The notes under the pieces: generated by a model | The model's input: the letters and a program-made list of their open reading frames with translations, nothing else | Databases searched by the model: none | Told to the model about the DNA's origin: nothing | In this document: positions 1 to 6,441 of the stretch, one piece after another | How the letters are laid out: each line of letters opens with the position of its first letter | How positions within the stretch are numbered: position 1 is the first letter of the stretch | Made by a program: the position numbers and the translations under genes | Source: Flavobacteria bacterium RIFCSPLOWO2_12_FULL_31_7 | GTDB lineage: Bacteria; Bacteroidota; Bacteroidia; Flavobacteriales; Flavobacteriaceae | Direction: 5' to 3' | Assembly (NCBI GenBank): GCA_001800945.1 | Contig: MGWJ01000160.1 | Location: forward strand, 1-14,982 | Length of the DNA stretch: 14,982 nt

Positions 1-27
1 GTAATTATCTATAACTGCTATTTTCAT
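1..27 (-). CDS. trpG: Anthranilate synthase component II (glutamine amidotransferase), N-terminal fragment cut by the window edge
   Basis: The minus strand opens an ATG at 27 and reads MKIAVIDNY up to the window edge. This is the usual N-terminus of TrpG/PabA-type glutamine amidotransferases, where it continues into a DSFTYN stretch outside this window. It lies 113 nt downstream of the trpE stop on the same strand, as expected for a trpE-trpG pair. TrpG supplies ammonia from glutamine to TrpE for anthranilate synthesis. Only nine residues are visible, so the call rests on those residues plus operon position. A pabA-like gene would look the same over this length. Confidence 0.7.
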
Positions 28-31
28 GTTT

Positions 32-68
32 TCAATGTCAATGTCAATATCAAAATTCAATATCAACC
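32..68. repeat. Short imperfect hexamer repeat between trpE and trpG
   Basis: Six near-identical units follow one another on the plus strand: TCAATG, TCAATG, TCAATA, TCAAAAT, TCAATA, TCAACC. The array lies 5 nt upstream of the trpG start codon, in the 113-nt trpE-trpG gap. The rest of the gap is AT-rich and I see no terminator or clear promoter in it. The array could have arisen by slippage. No function is evident. Confidence 0.6.
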
Positions 69-140
69 AATTAATTTTTATATTTTATTTCAAAATCAGA
101 TTTTTTTATTGTTATTGATTTTTGAAATTGTAATTGCTAT

Positions 141-1538
141 TTAAATTGTTTCAGCTAAATCTAGCGCTTTTTGCAAAGCACTTAACTTATTATACACCTC
201 TTGTGTTTCACTTTCTTCTGTGGAACTTTCTACAATTCCAGCTCCAGCTTGAAAGTATAATTTATGATTTTTACTCAAGAAAGAACGAATCATAATGGCG
301 TGATTGAAATTTCCTTTAAAATCAATAAACCCAATCGCACCGCCATAAAAACTCCTATTCGTTTGTTCAATTTCTTCAATTAATTCCATTGCACTAACTT
401 TTGGTGCACCTGTTAATGTTCCAGCTGGAAATGTATTGGCAACCAAACTCATAAAATTATCACTATTTTTTAATTTTCCAGTCACTTTTGAAACCAAATG
501 AATTACATGCGAAAAAAACTGTACTTCTTTATATTTTTCAACTTGAACTTCTGAGCAATTTCTGCTTAAATCATTTCTAGCTAAATCAACTAACATCACA
601 TGTTCACTGTTTTCTTTTGCATCTTCGGCTAATTTTTTGGCTAATTTTGTATCTTCTTCATCATTTCCAGTACGTTTGAAAGTTCCTGCAATGGGATGAA
701 TTTCTGCTACATGATCTTTAATTATAATTTGAGCTTCGGGCGAAGAGCCAAAAATTTTATAATTTCCATAATCAAAATAAAATAAATATGGAGATGGATT
801 GATACTTCGTAAAGCTCTGTAAACATTGAATTCATCTCCTTTAAATTCTTGTGAAAAACGTCTTGATAAAACCAATTGAAACACATCGCCACGCAAACAA
901 TGTTTTTTAGCTAAAGCGACATTGGCTTTAAATTCTTCATCTGTTAAATTGGAAATCACTTCATTTTCCTTTTTGAAATTGAAAGAAGCAAAACTTTTAT
1001 TTTGTAAAATTTGTTCGATTTCAGCAATATTATTTTCCTTAGCATACGAATGACAAAAAATATAAGCTTCGTTATTGAAATGATTTATTGCAATTATGTT
1101 TTGATAAACAGCATATTGAATAACTGGAATTTCATTTTCAACAGATTTTTTACTGATGTTTATTTTTTCGAAATATTGAATTGCATCGTAAGAAATATAA
1201 CCAAAAAGTCCGTTATTGATGAACTTATACGATTCTGAATCCGTTTTAAATTGCTCAGAAAATTGCAATAATTCTTCCATAACATTTTTATTCTGAATTT
1301 CAGTTTTCTGAATGGAATGATCAGGATATTCTGTAATAATACTATTGTTTTCTACCTTAAAATTCGCAATCGGATTGAAACAAATAAAAGAGAAACTATT
1401 ATCATTGGCATGATAATCAGAACTTTCAAGTAATAAACTATTTGGGAATTTATCTCTAATTTTTAAGTATACACTCACTGGCGTAAATGTATCCGCCAAA
1501 AGTTTTTTTGATTTGGTATGTAAATTATATGTTTTCAT
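141..1538 (-). CDS. trpE: Anthranilate synthase component I
   Basis: TrpE converts chorismate plus ammonia (from TrpG) to anthranilate, the first committed step of tryptophan synthesis, in the cytoplasm. The chosen ATG at 1538 gives 465 residues, a usual family length. An upstream in-frame ATG at 1589 lies inside the terminator hairpin and would add 17 unrelated residues, so I reject it. The N-terminal domain has the LLES element (about residues 36-39), which belongs to the tryptophan feedback site in TrpE. The chorismate-binding domain (about 200-460) shows HPIAGT (281-286), HVMLVDLARND (313-323), PAGTLTGAPK (371-380) and GAGIV (431-435). The LLES element, the operon with trpG and the Trp leader favour TrpE over PabB. 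Expression is probably controlled by the attenuator immediately upstream. Confidence 0.95.
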   Translation of the reverse strand: MKTYNLHTKSKKLLADTFTPVSVYLKIRDKFPNSLLLESSDYHANDNSFSFICFNPIANFKVENNSIITEYPDHSIQKTEIQNKNVMEELLQFSEQFKTDSESYKFINNGLFGYISYDAIQYFEKINISKKSVENEIPVIQYAVYQNIIAINHFNNEAYIFCHSYAKENNIAEIEQILQNKSFASFNFKKENEVISNLTDEEFKANVALAKKHCLRGDVFQLVLSRRFSQEFKGDEFNVYRALRSINPSPYLFYFDYGNYKIFGSSPEAQIIIKDHVAEIHPIAGTFKRTGNDEEDTKLAKKLAEDAKENSEHVMLVDLARNDLSRNCSEVQVEKYKEVQFFSHVIHLVSKVTGKLKNSDNFMSLVANTFPAGTLTGAPKVSAMELIEEIEQTNRSFYGGAIGFIDFKGNFNHAIMIRSFLSKNHKLYFQAGAGIVESSTEESETQEVYNKLSALQKALDLAETI

Positions 1539-1563
1539 TTTGTTTTTGTTCGGTTTTGAAAAT

Positions 1564-1596
1564 AAAAAAAGGCTTGTCGTGATTGACAAGCCTTTT
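1564..1596 (-). terminator. trp attenuator: intrinsic terminator upstream of trpE
   Basis: Read on the minus strand, a perfect 12-bp stem (1585-1596 with 1567-1578, core AAAAGGCTTGTC) closes a 6-nt loop. It is followed by a U-rich tract (1570-1564). It lies between the leader peptide and the trpE ATG, 26 nt before the gene, where a terminator makes sense only as a conditional attenuator. Loop and 3'-arm bases (1576-1582, TCACGAC on the RNA) are perfectly complementary to GTCGTGA at 1631-1637, which overlaps the leader peptide stop codon. This gives an antiterminator alternative. Confidence 0.92.
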
Positions 1597-1630
1597 AGTA
1601 TATATTATTTTAATACAATAGAGGATTTGC

Positions 1631-1687
1631 TCACGACGTAAGTTGCAAGTTATTCCACCACCAAGTATTTTGAATTCTATTTTTCAT
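1631..1687 (-). CDS. trpL: trp operon leader peptide with three consecutive Trp codons
   Basis: This 18-codon minus-strand frame encodes MKNRIQNTWWWNNLQLTS and ends at TGA (1631-1633). Codons 9-11 are TGG TGG TGG (1655-1663). It sits between a good promoter and the attenuator hairpin of trpE. By analogy with enterobacterial trp leaders, charged tRNA-Trp would let the ribosome reach the stop codon, cover the GTCGTGA segment and leave the terminator free to form. Low tRNA-Trp would stall the ribosome at the Trp codons and let GTCGTGA pair with the terminator loop and 3' arm. A weak local hairpin (1630-1642, CUUAC/GUGAG) could also sequester GTCGTGA. Peptide, stop position, antiterminator and terminator are seen directly; the mechanism is inferred. 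Confidence 0.93.
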   Translation of the reverse strand: MKNRIQNTWWWNNLQLTS

Positions 1688-1692
1688 GGAGA

Positions 1693-1724
1693 CAAATTTA
1701 TATAGTTGTATTTAAATTACCAAA
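1693..1724 (-). promoter_or_regulatory. Promoter of the trp operon leader
   Basis: On the minus strand TTTG (1724-1721) is followed 20 nt later by TAAATTTG (1700-1693), a full match to the Bacteroidota -33/-7 pattern. Transcription would start about 5-6 nt after the -7 element, i.e. at about 1687-1688. That is the first base of the leader peptide ATG (1687) or one base before it, so the leader peptide may be read from a leaderless mRNA. Confidence 0.75.
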
Positions 1725-1733
1725 TTAAATTTG
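1706..1733 (+). promoter_or_regulatory. Candidate promoter of the Smr-domain gene
   Basis: TTG (1706-1708) and TAAATTTG (1726-1733) are 17 nt apart and oriented toward the Smr gene, whose ATG is at 1773. A second -7-like element, TATTTTTG (1741-1748), lies closer to the gene but lacks a well-spaced TTG. The site interleaves with the opposing trp promoter at 1693-1724. Confidence 0.55.
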
Positions 1734-1772
1734 AATTATTTATTTTTGAGGCAGATTTTAATTCAAAAGAGA

Positions 1773-2315
1773 ATGAATATAGGTGATGTTGTACAAGTAC
1801 TAGATGATAATTTAGAAGGAAAAGTAGTTGGTTATGAGTCAGATAACAGAGTAATTGTAGAAACAACTGATGGTTTTGAATTAGTTTATTACATAAAAGA
1901 ACTAATCTTAATTACTTCAGATGCACCAAAAATTGAATTTGGAGCTAATATTTCTAAAGTTTTAGCAGAAAAAGAAATTCCAAAAAAACCTGGTTCAGTT
2001 TTAACTAAATTGAGCAAAAAAGACCCAATGGTTTTTGAAGTGGACTTACATTTAGAAAAAATTATTACTGGAAGGAATCAAAATTTAACAAACTTCGATA
2101 AATTAAACATTCAATTAGAAGAAGCCAAGCGTGCCATGGACTTTGCAATTTCTAAACGTTATAATCGCGTAATTTTAATTCATGGTGTTGGTGATGGTGT
2201 TTTAAAAAGTGAATTAGAATATTTATTAAAACGCTACGAAAACATTGTAATTCAGGAAGCTAGCTATGGAAAATATGGATTAGGAGCCATGGAAATTTAC
2301 ATCAAACAAAATTAA
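1773..2315 (+). CDS. Short SH3-like / Smr (MutS2 C-terminal-like) domain protein
   Basis: A 180-residue protein. The N-terminus (about 1-45, IGDVVQVLDD and following) looks like the small beta-barrel of DUF2027-type proteins. The C-terminal half is an Smr domain with DLH (91-93) and HGVGDG (137-142), the two signature motifs of the family. Smr domains are nucleic-acid-binding and sometimes nicking nucleases; in MutS2 they act on branched DNA or stalled ribosomes. The substrate here is unknown. The usual DUF2027 central domain appears to be missing, since only about 45 low-complexity residues link the two parts. I chose the ATG at 1773 because the upstream TTG at 1731 overlaps the promoter. 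No signal peptide, so probably cytoplasmic. Confidence 0.82.
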   Translation: MNIGDVVQVLDDNLEGKVVGYESDNRVIVETTDGFELVYYIKELILITSDAPKIEFGANISKVLAEKEIPKKPGSVLTKLSKKDPMVFEVDLHLEKIITGRNQNLTNFDKLNIQLEEAKRAMDFAISKRYNRVILIHGVGDGVLKSELEYLLKRYENIVIQEASYGKYGLGAMEIYIKQN

Positions 2316-2410
2316 ATTCAGAATTAGAGACAAAGTGACTTGGTGAAATTTAAGATAATTTTACTGACAAGTTTACATTTTGTAAAACATAACATAAACA
2401 TTAAAAAAAC

Positions 2411-2450
2411 TTAGCGACTTTGTGTCTTCGTGGCATAATTAGCGACTTAA
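2411..2450. repeat. Direct repeat TTAGCGACTT upstream of the cysteine desulfurase
   Basis: TTAGCGACTT occurs at 2411-2420 and again at 2439-2448, flanking TTGTGTCTTCGTGGCATAA. It ends 6 nt before the cysteine desulfurase ATG. A diverged inverted copy (GAGACAAAGTGACTTGG, 2327-2343) lies at the other end of the same 139-nt gap. The pattern resembles short dispersed intergenic repeats of flavobacteria, but I cannot confirm copy number here. No clear TAnnTTTG promoter is visible in the gap. Confidence 0.5.
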
Positions 2451-2454
2451 TATC

Positions 2455-3576
2455 ATGAAAAACATATATTTAGATAACGCCGCAACTACACCTTTACGCC
2501 CTGAAGTAATTCATACTATGGTTGATGTTTTACAACACGATTTCGGAAATCCTTCTTCTACTCACAGTTTTGGAAGAAGTGCAAAATCAATTTTAGAAAC
2601 TTCCAGAAAAACTATTGCGAAACATTTAAATTGTTCGGCTCAAGAAATTATTTTTACCGCAAATGCTACGGAAGGAACCAATTGGGTTTTACGTGAAATG
2701 GTTAAAAATAATGGGATTAAAAAGATTATTACAAGCGAAATCGAACATCATGCGACTTTATATACCGTTTTAAATTTGCAAAAAGAGTTCGGAATTGAAG
2801 TTGAATATATTAATGTATTACCGAATGGAAATTTAGATTTATTTGATTTTGAAAGAAAATTGAGTGATGAAATTCCAACTTTAGTGACGTTAATGCACGT
2901 AAATAATGAAATTGGAACTGTTTTAGATTTAAATAGAGTAACAGGAATTTGCCAAAAATATCAGGCGATTTTTCATTGTGATACAGTGCAATCAATTGGA
3001 AAAGTAAAGATAGATTTACAAGAACAACAATTTGATTTTTTAGTGGCTAGTGCACATAAATTTCATGGTCCGAAAGGAATTGGTTTTGTTTTTATAAGAA
3101 AAAATAGAATCATGCAACCCATGCTTTTTGGTGGAGAACAAGAGAAAGGTTTACGTGCAGGAACAGAAGCTGTTCATCAAATTGCCGGAATGGCTAAGGC
3201 TTTCGATTTAGCACATGAGCATTTAATAGAAGAAACTGCCTATATTTCAGATTTAAAAAACTATTGTATTTCGCAACTACAAGCCAATTTTGAAGGAATT
3301 ATTATAAACGGTGAAAATGCATTTTACAATATTCTAAATGTATTGTTGCCTTTTTCGGAAGAAAAAACCGCGATGATTTTATTTAATTTAGATATGAAAG
3401 GTATTGCGGTTTCTAGAGGAAGTGCTTGTCAGAGCGGAAGTGTAAAGCCTTCACATGTTTTAGCCGCATTTTTATCGGAAGAAAACACAAAAAAACCTTC
3501 TTTAAGAATTTCGTTTAGTCATTACAATACAAAAGAAGAAATTGATATTTTTATCGAAAGTTTAAAAACAATATAA
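2455..3576 (+). CDS. Cysteine desulfurase (NifS/IscS-type class V aminotransferase)
   Basis: A PLP enzyme that removes sulfur from L-cysteine, giving alanine and an enzyme persulfide for Fe-S cluster or thio-cofactor assembly in the cytoplasm. Its 373 residues are close to NifS/IscS length. Visible family features are YLDNAATT (5-12), NPSSTH (32-37), EHHA (97-100), the PLP-pocket HCDTVQS (174-180), the PLP lysine K202 in SAHKFHGPKG, and RAGTE (234-238). The persulfide cysteine is C325 in SRGSACQSGS. No iscU, sufU or other Fe-S partner is adjacent, so the sulfur acceptor is unknown. It follows the Smr gene by 139 nt on the same strand. Confidence 0.93.
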   Translation: MKNIYLDNAATTPLRPEVIHTMVDVLQHDFGNPSSTHSFGRSAKSILETSRKTIAKHLNCSAQEIIFTANATEGTNWVLREMVKNNGIKKIITSEIEHHATLYTVLNLQKEFGIEVEYINVLPNGNLDLFDFERKLSDEIPTLVTLMHVNNEIGTVLDLNRVTGICQKYQAIFHCDTVQSIGKVKIDLQEQQFDFLVASAHKFHGPKGIGFVFIRKNRIMQPMLFGGEQEKGLRAGTEAVHQIAGMAKAFDLAHEHLIEETAYISDLKNYCISQLQANFEGIIINGENAFYNILNVLLPFSEEKTAMILFNLDMKGIAVSRGSACQSGSVKPSHVLAAFLSEENTKKPSLRISFSHYNTKEEIDIFIESLKTI

Positions 3577-3594
3577 AAATTTGAAAATAAAATA

Positions 3595-3681
3595 AGCTGT
3601 CTAAAAAATTCCGAAAACTGTCTATTCTGAAGTAAATCCAGAATCTTTGACCATTAGTTTTCAATAAATATTTAGACAGCT
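3595..3681. repeat. Three-tier nested inverted repeat between convergent genes
   Basis: The outer arms AGCTGTCTAAA (3595-3605) and TTTAGACAGCT (3671-3681) are a perfect 11-bp inverted repeat. Inside it are GAAAACT/AGTTTTC (3613-3619, 3656-3662) and inside that ATTCTG/CAGAAT (3624-3629, 3639-3644) with a 9-nt loop. AT-rich flanks (AAAATA and ATTTTAT) add a bulged extension. The element fills the gap between the cysteine desulfurase and the convergent DUF2911 gene. It may work as a bidirectional terminator, or it may be a small palindromic mobile element (MITE or REP-like). No target-site duplication is evident. Confidence 0.7.
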
Positions 3682-3704
3682 ATTTTATAATATAAAGTTA
3701 CGAA

Positions 3705-4550
3705 TTATTTTTTAGACCACAATTCAATACTTTCTTTATTTTGTCTGATATAATCTTCATTTTTTTCAGCTGTTGCTCCAGCTAATGATAATTTAGCACT
3801 TTCAATTGCTCCTTTTTTATCTCCTAATTTATATTGAATTAAAGACTTTAATCTGTTATACCAAAATGGAACTTTATCATTTGATAAGGCAATTCCTTGG
3901 TTAATCCATGTTAAAGCTTTATTTAAATCCGTATTCGATTGATAATAATATTGAGCACAAGTATAATATTCATTTGCTGAAGGTCCATTCATAGTATCTT
4001 CAATAGTTTTTAATACTATTTTTTGAGTAGGAACATCAATCTTAATAGAAACTAAAGTCATTTCCCAAGACAATTCTAAATTAGTAGATTCTGTAGTCAC
4101 ATTATTAAATGAAATTGTAAAAGTTTCTACCAATCTGTTTAAACTTTCTGGTTTTGCTGAAGTTTTTAAAGCTACTTTATCTTCTTTCCATTCTTCCGGT
4201 AAACCCCAATTTCCTGTCTCTTTGTAAAAAATAATATCCCAAGAATCTGCTTTTGGAGTCGTATACAATGCGTAAGTTCCTTGAGCTAATGGTTTACCAT
4301 CAATCATTACATCTTGTGAAAATGAAATTGTTGTATTTTCGTTAGCGCCAGTTCTCCAATTTTTCCCATAAGGAACCAATTCTCCATAAACTGCTCTTCC
4401 TTTGGCACTTGGTCTGTGATAATCAACATGAATCTGAGTTAAACCAACGGTTTGATCTACTTTTGAAATCGGACTCGCTTGAGGAATTGCTATTTGTGCA
4501 GAAGAAATTCCAGAAATTAATAATAAACTTAAAACAATAAATCTTTTCAT
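3705..4550 (-). CDS. Secreted DUF2911 protein with C-terminal TPR-like helices
   Basis: A 281-residue protein with a signal peptide (MKRFIVLSLLLISGISSAQ, cleavage likely around residue 18-19). DUF2911 spans about 27-170. Its hallmark stretches are visible: ASPISKVDQTVGLT, YHRPSAKGRAVYGELVPYG, WRTGANENTTI and GTYALYTTP. Residues about 190-281 are helical, with TPR-like character (ALTWINQGIAL, YKLGDKKGAIESAKL). The function of DUF2911 is unknown; the family is common and usually periplasmic or surface-exposed in Bacteroidota. It is monocistronic, divergent from the SRPBCC-photolyase pair, and its 3' end faces the nested palindrome. A weak TAATTTAG element lies just upstream, too weak to list separately. 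Confidence 0.85.
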   Translation of the reverse strand: MKRFIVLSLLLISGISSAQIAIPQASPISKVDQTVGLTQIHVDYHRPSAKGRAVYGELVPYGKNWRTGANENTTISFSQDVMIDGKPLAQGTYALYTTPKADSWDIIFYKETGNWGLPEEWKEDKVALKTSAKPESLNRLVETFTISFNNVTTESTNLELSWEMTLVSIKIDVPTQKIVLKTIEDTMNGPSANEYYTCAQYYYQSNTDLNKALTWINQGIALSNDKVPFWYNRLKSLIQYKLGDKKGAIESAKLSLAGATAEKNEDYIRQNKESIELWSKK

Positions 4551-4658
4551 AGGTATCTTTTTTTTGCTAAATTAATGCAATTAATGATTATAAAAAGTTA
4601 ATAAAAATATAAAATAAATTATTTTGTTTAATTTTTATTAAAAAACATTAAACAATTG

Positions 4659-4666
4659 TATATTTG
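4659..4666 (+). promoter_or_regulatory. Candidate -7 element for the SRPBCC-photolyase operon
   Basis: TATATTTG matches TAnnTTTG and lies 18 nt before the ATG at 4685. No well-spaced TTG is present upstream, so the site is only partly supported. The 134-nt gap to the divergent DUF2911 gene is otherwise extremely AT-rich. Confidence 0.45.
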
Positions 4667-4684
4667 CCAGAAATAATTGAACAC

Positions 4685-5149
4685 ATGAAAATATACACTT
4701 TACATGCGAAACAAAACTTACCCATTACAAAAGAAAAAGCATGGGAGTTTTTATCTAGTCCTAAAAATTTAAAAACAATAACTCCAGATTACATGAGTTT
4801 TGATATATTAAATGGCGCGGACAGACCAATGTTTGCTGGACAAATCATTCAATATATAGTAACACCCATTTTAGGAATAAAAACAAAATGGGTTACAGAA
4901 ATTACTCATGTTGTTGATGGAGAATATTTTGTTGATGAGCAACGTTTTGGACCTTATGCATTATGGCATCACAAACATTTTATTAAAGAAATTCCAGGTG
5001 GTGTAGAAATGGAAGATATTGTGGATTATAAAGTTCCAATGGGAATTTTAGGGCAATTAGTGCATCCAATTCTTGTTAAACCAAAATTAAATGAGATATT
5101 TGAATACAGAAGAAAAAAATTAATTGAACTTTTTGGAGAAATTAAATAA
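4685..5149 (+). CDS. SRPBCC-family (START-like) protein linked to photolyase
   Basis: A 154-residue cytoplasmic protein of the SRPBCC / polyketide-cyclase-like fold. The characteristic opening is a helix with ITKEKAWEFLSSPKNLKTITP (about 14-34). It then runs through the beta-strand region (WVTEITHV, DEQRFGPYALWHHKHF) to the long C-terminal helix (KPKLNEIFEYRRKKLIELF). These folds bind hydrophobic ligands; the ligand here is unknown. The ATG at 4685 was chosen over a TTG at 4664 because the TTG lies inside the -7 element. The stop is one base before the photolyase ATG, so the two are almost certainly co-transcribed and possibly translationally coupled. SRPBCC genes next to photolyase/cryptochrome genes recur in other bacteria, often with light-regulated genes. 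Confidence 0.82.
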   Translation: MKIYTLHAKQNLPITKEKAWEFLSSPKNLKTITPDYMSFDILNGADRPMFAGQIIQYIVTPILGIKTKWVTEITHVVDGEYFVDEQRFGPYALWHHKHFIKEIPGGVEMEDIVDYKVPMGILGQLVHPILVKPKLNEIFEYRRKKLIELFGEIK

Positions 5150-5150
5150 A

Positions 5151-6440
5151 ATGACAGTTTTTTGGTTTAGAAGAGATTTACGTTTAGAAGATAATACTGC
5201 TTTGTTTCATGCTTTAAATGAAAACGAAGCCGTTTTACCAATTTTTATTTTTGATGAAACAATTTTGCAACATTTAGAAAAAAATGATGCTCGAGTTACT
5301 TTCATCCACAATCAACTAGAAAAAATCAATTCCGAATTAGCTAAAATTAATAAATCTTTAGCTGTTTTTTATGGTAAACCTTTAGATATTTATGAGAAGT
5401 TAATTGCAGAAAATACAATTAGTTCCGTTTATACCAATCATGATTATGAACCTTACGCTCGAAAAAGAGATTTGGCTTTGTATGAAGTATTCAAAAAACA
5501 TAAAATTGATTTTAAAACCTGTAAAGATCAAGTCATTTTTGAAAAATCTGAAATTACAAAAGACGATGGATTACCATATGTAGTATACACGCCTTATTCT
5601 AATAAATGGAAAGCCAAATTAAAAGAAATCACTTTAATTAACTATACTTCAGAAACCAAATTAGATAAAATCATTTCACACTCCTACCCTTTTTTATCTT
5701 TAAATGAAATTGGTTTTGAGAAAACAACAATTGAATTACCAGAATATAATATTTCTGAAAAATTAGTTTCTGAATATGAAACTACAAGAAACTTTCCAGC
5801 ATTAAAAAACGGAACTTCTTTAATTGGGATTCATTTGCGATTCGGGACGATAAGTATTAGAAAATTAGTTCAATATGCGGCTAAGTTTAAAAACGAAACG
5901 TTTTTAAAAGAGTTAATTTGGAGAGAATTTTTCATGCAAATTTTATGGCATTTTCCACATACAAAAACGCAGAGTTTTAAGCCTAAATACGATGAAATTA
6001 AATGGGTAAACAATGAAATCTTATTTAAAAAATGGTGTGATGGAAAAACTGGTTATCCTATGGTTGACGCAGGTATGCGCGAATTAAATGCAACCGGACA
6101 CATGCACAACCGTGTGAGAATGGTAGTAGCTAGTTTTTTATGTAAACATCTTTTAATAGATTGGCGCTGGGGCGAAACCTATTTTGCTTCCAAACTATTA
6201 GATTATGAACAAGCTAGCAATGTTGGAAATTGGCAGTGGGCAGCAGGTTCTGGTGTTGATGCAGCACCTTATTTCAGAATTTTTAATCCTACAGAACAAA
6301 TTAAAAAATTTGACAAAGAACTAAAATACATTAAAAAATGGATACCAGAGCTAGAAACCTCATATTATCCAAATCCAATTGTAGATCATAAAGAAGCTAG
6401 AGAAAAATGTTTATTTGTTTATAAAGAAGCCGTTGGATAA
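5151..6440 (+). CDS. phrB: Class I deoxyribodipyrimidine photolyase
   Basis: A 429-residue FAD enzyme that uses blue light to split cyclobutane pyrimidine dimers in DNA. The N-terminal antenna domain begins FWFRRDLRLEDN (4-15). The FAD domain has ELIWREFF (254-261), KTGYPMVDAGMRELNATG (299-316), HNRVRM (319-324), DWRWGE (337-342) and NVGNWQWAAGSG (357-368). By alignment to E. coli PhrB from memory, the electron-transfer Trp triad is intact (W285, W338, W361) and the FAD-N5 Asn is N357. This favours a true CPD photolyase over a signalling cryptochrome. The antenna cofactor cannot be told from sequence alone. The start ATG follows the SRPBCC stop by one base. The 3' end is one base from the opposing HAD gene. 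Confidence 0.93.
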   Translation: MTVFWFRRDLRLEDNTALFHALNENEAVLPIFIFDETILQHLEKNDARVTFIHNQLEKINSELAKINKSLAVFYGKPLDIYEKLIAENTISSVYTNHDYEPYARKRDLALYEVFKKHKIDFKTCKDQVIFEKSEITKDDGLPYVVYTPYSNKWKAKLKEITLINYTSETKLDKIISHSYPFLSLNEIGFEKTTIELPEYNISEKLVSEYETTRNFPALKNGTSLIGIHLRFGTISIRKLVQYAAKFKNETFLKELIWREFFMQILWHFPHTKTQSFKPKYDEIKWVNNEILFKKWCDGKTGYPMVDAGMRELNATGHMHNRVRMVVASFLCKHLLIDWRWGETYFASKLLDYEQASNVGNWQWAAGSGVDAAPYFRIFNPTEQIKKFDKELKYIKKWIPELETSYYPNPIVDHKEAREKCLFVYKEAVG

Positions 6441-6441
6441 A

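Noticed and set aside
1011..1238. Plus-strand open frame inside trpE
   Set aside because: Antisense shadow of a clear trpE frame; hydrophobic composition comes from AT-rich complement, with no promoter or family match.
1538..1589. Longer TrpE starting at ATG 1589
   Set aside because: The extra 17 residues would be encoded within the attenuator hairpin and its U-tract and do not resemble TrpE N-termini; the ATG at 1538 gives the usual start.
1631..1724. T-box or TRAP/anti-TRAP-type trp regulation instead of a leader peptide
   Set aside because: No T-box core (AGGGTGGNACCGCG-like) and no array of GAG/UAG triplets is present, whereas a WWW peptide with a terminator and alternative pairing is.
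2827..3576. Possible iscU/suf partner or CRISPR-like repeats near the cysteine desulfurase
   Set aside because: No second Fe-S gene and no regularly spaced repeats are visible in the neighbouring sequence on either strand.
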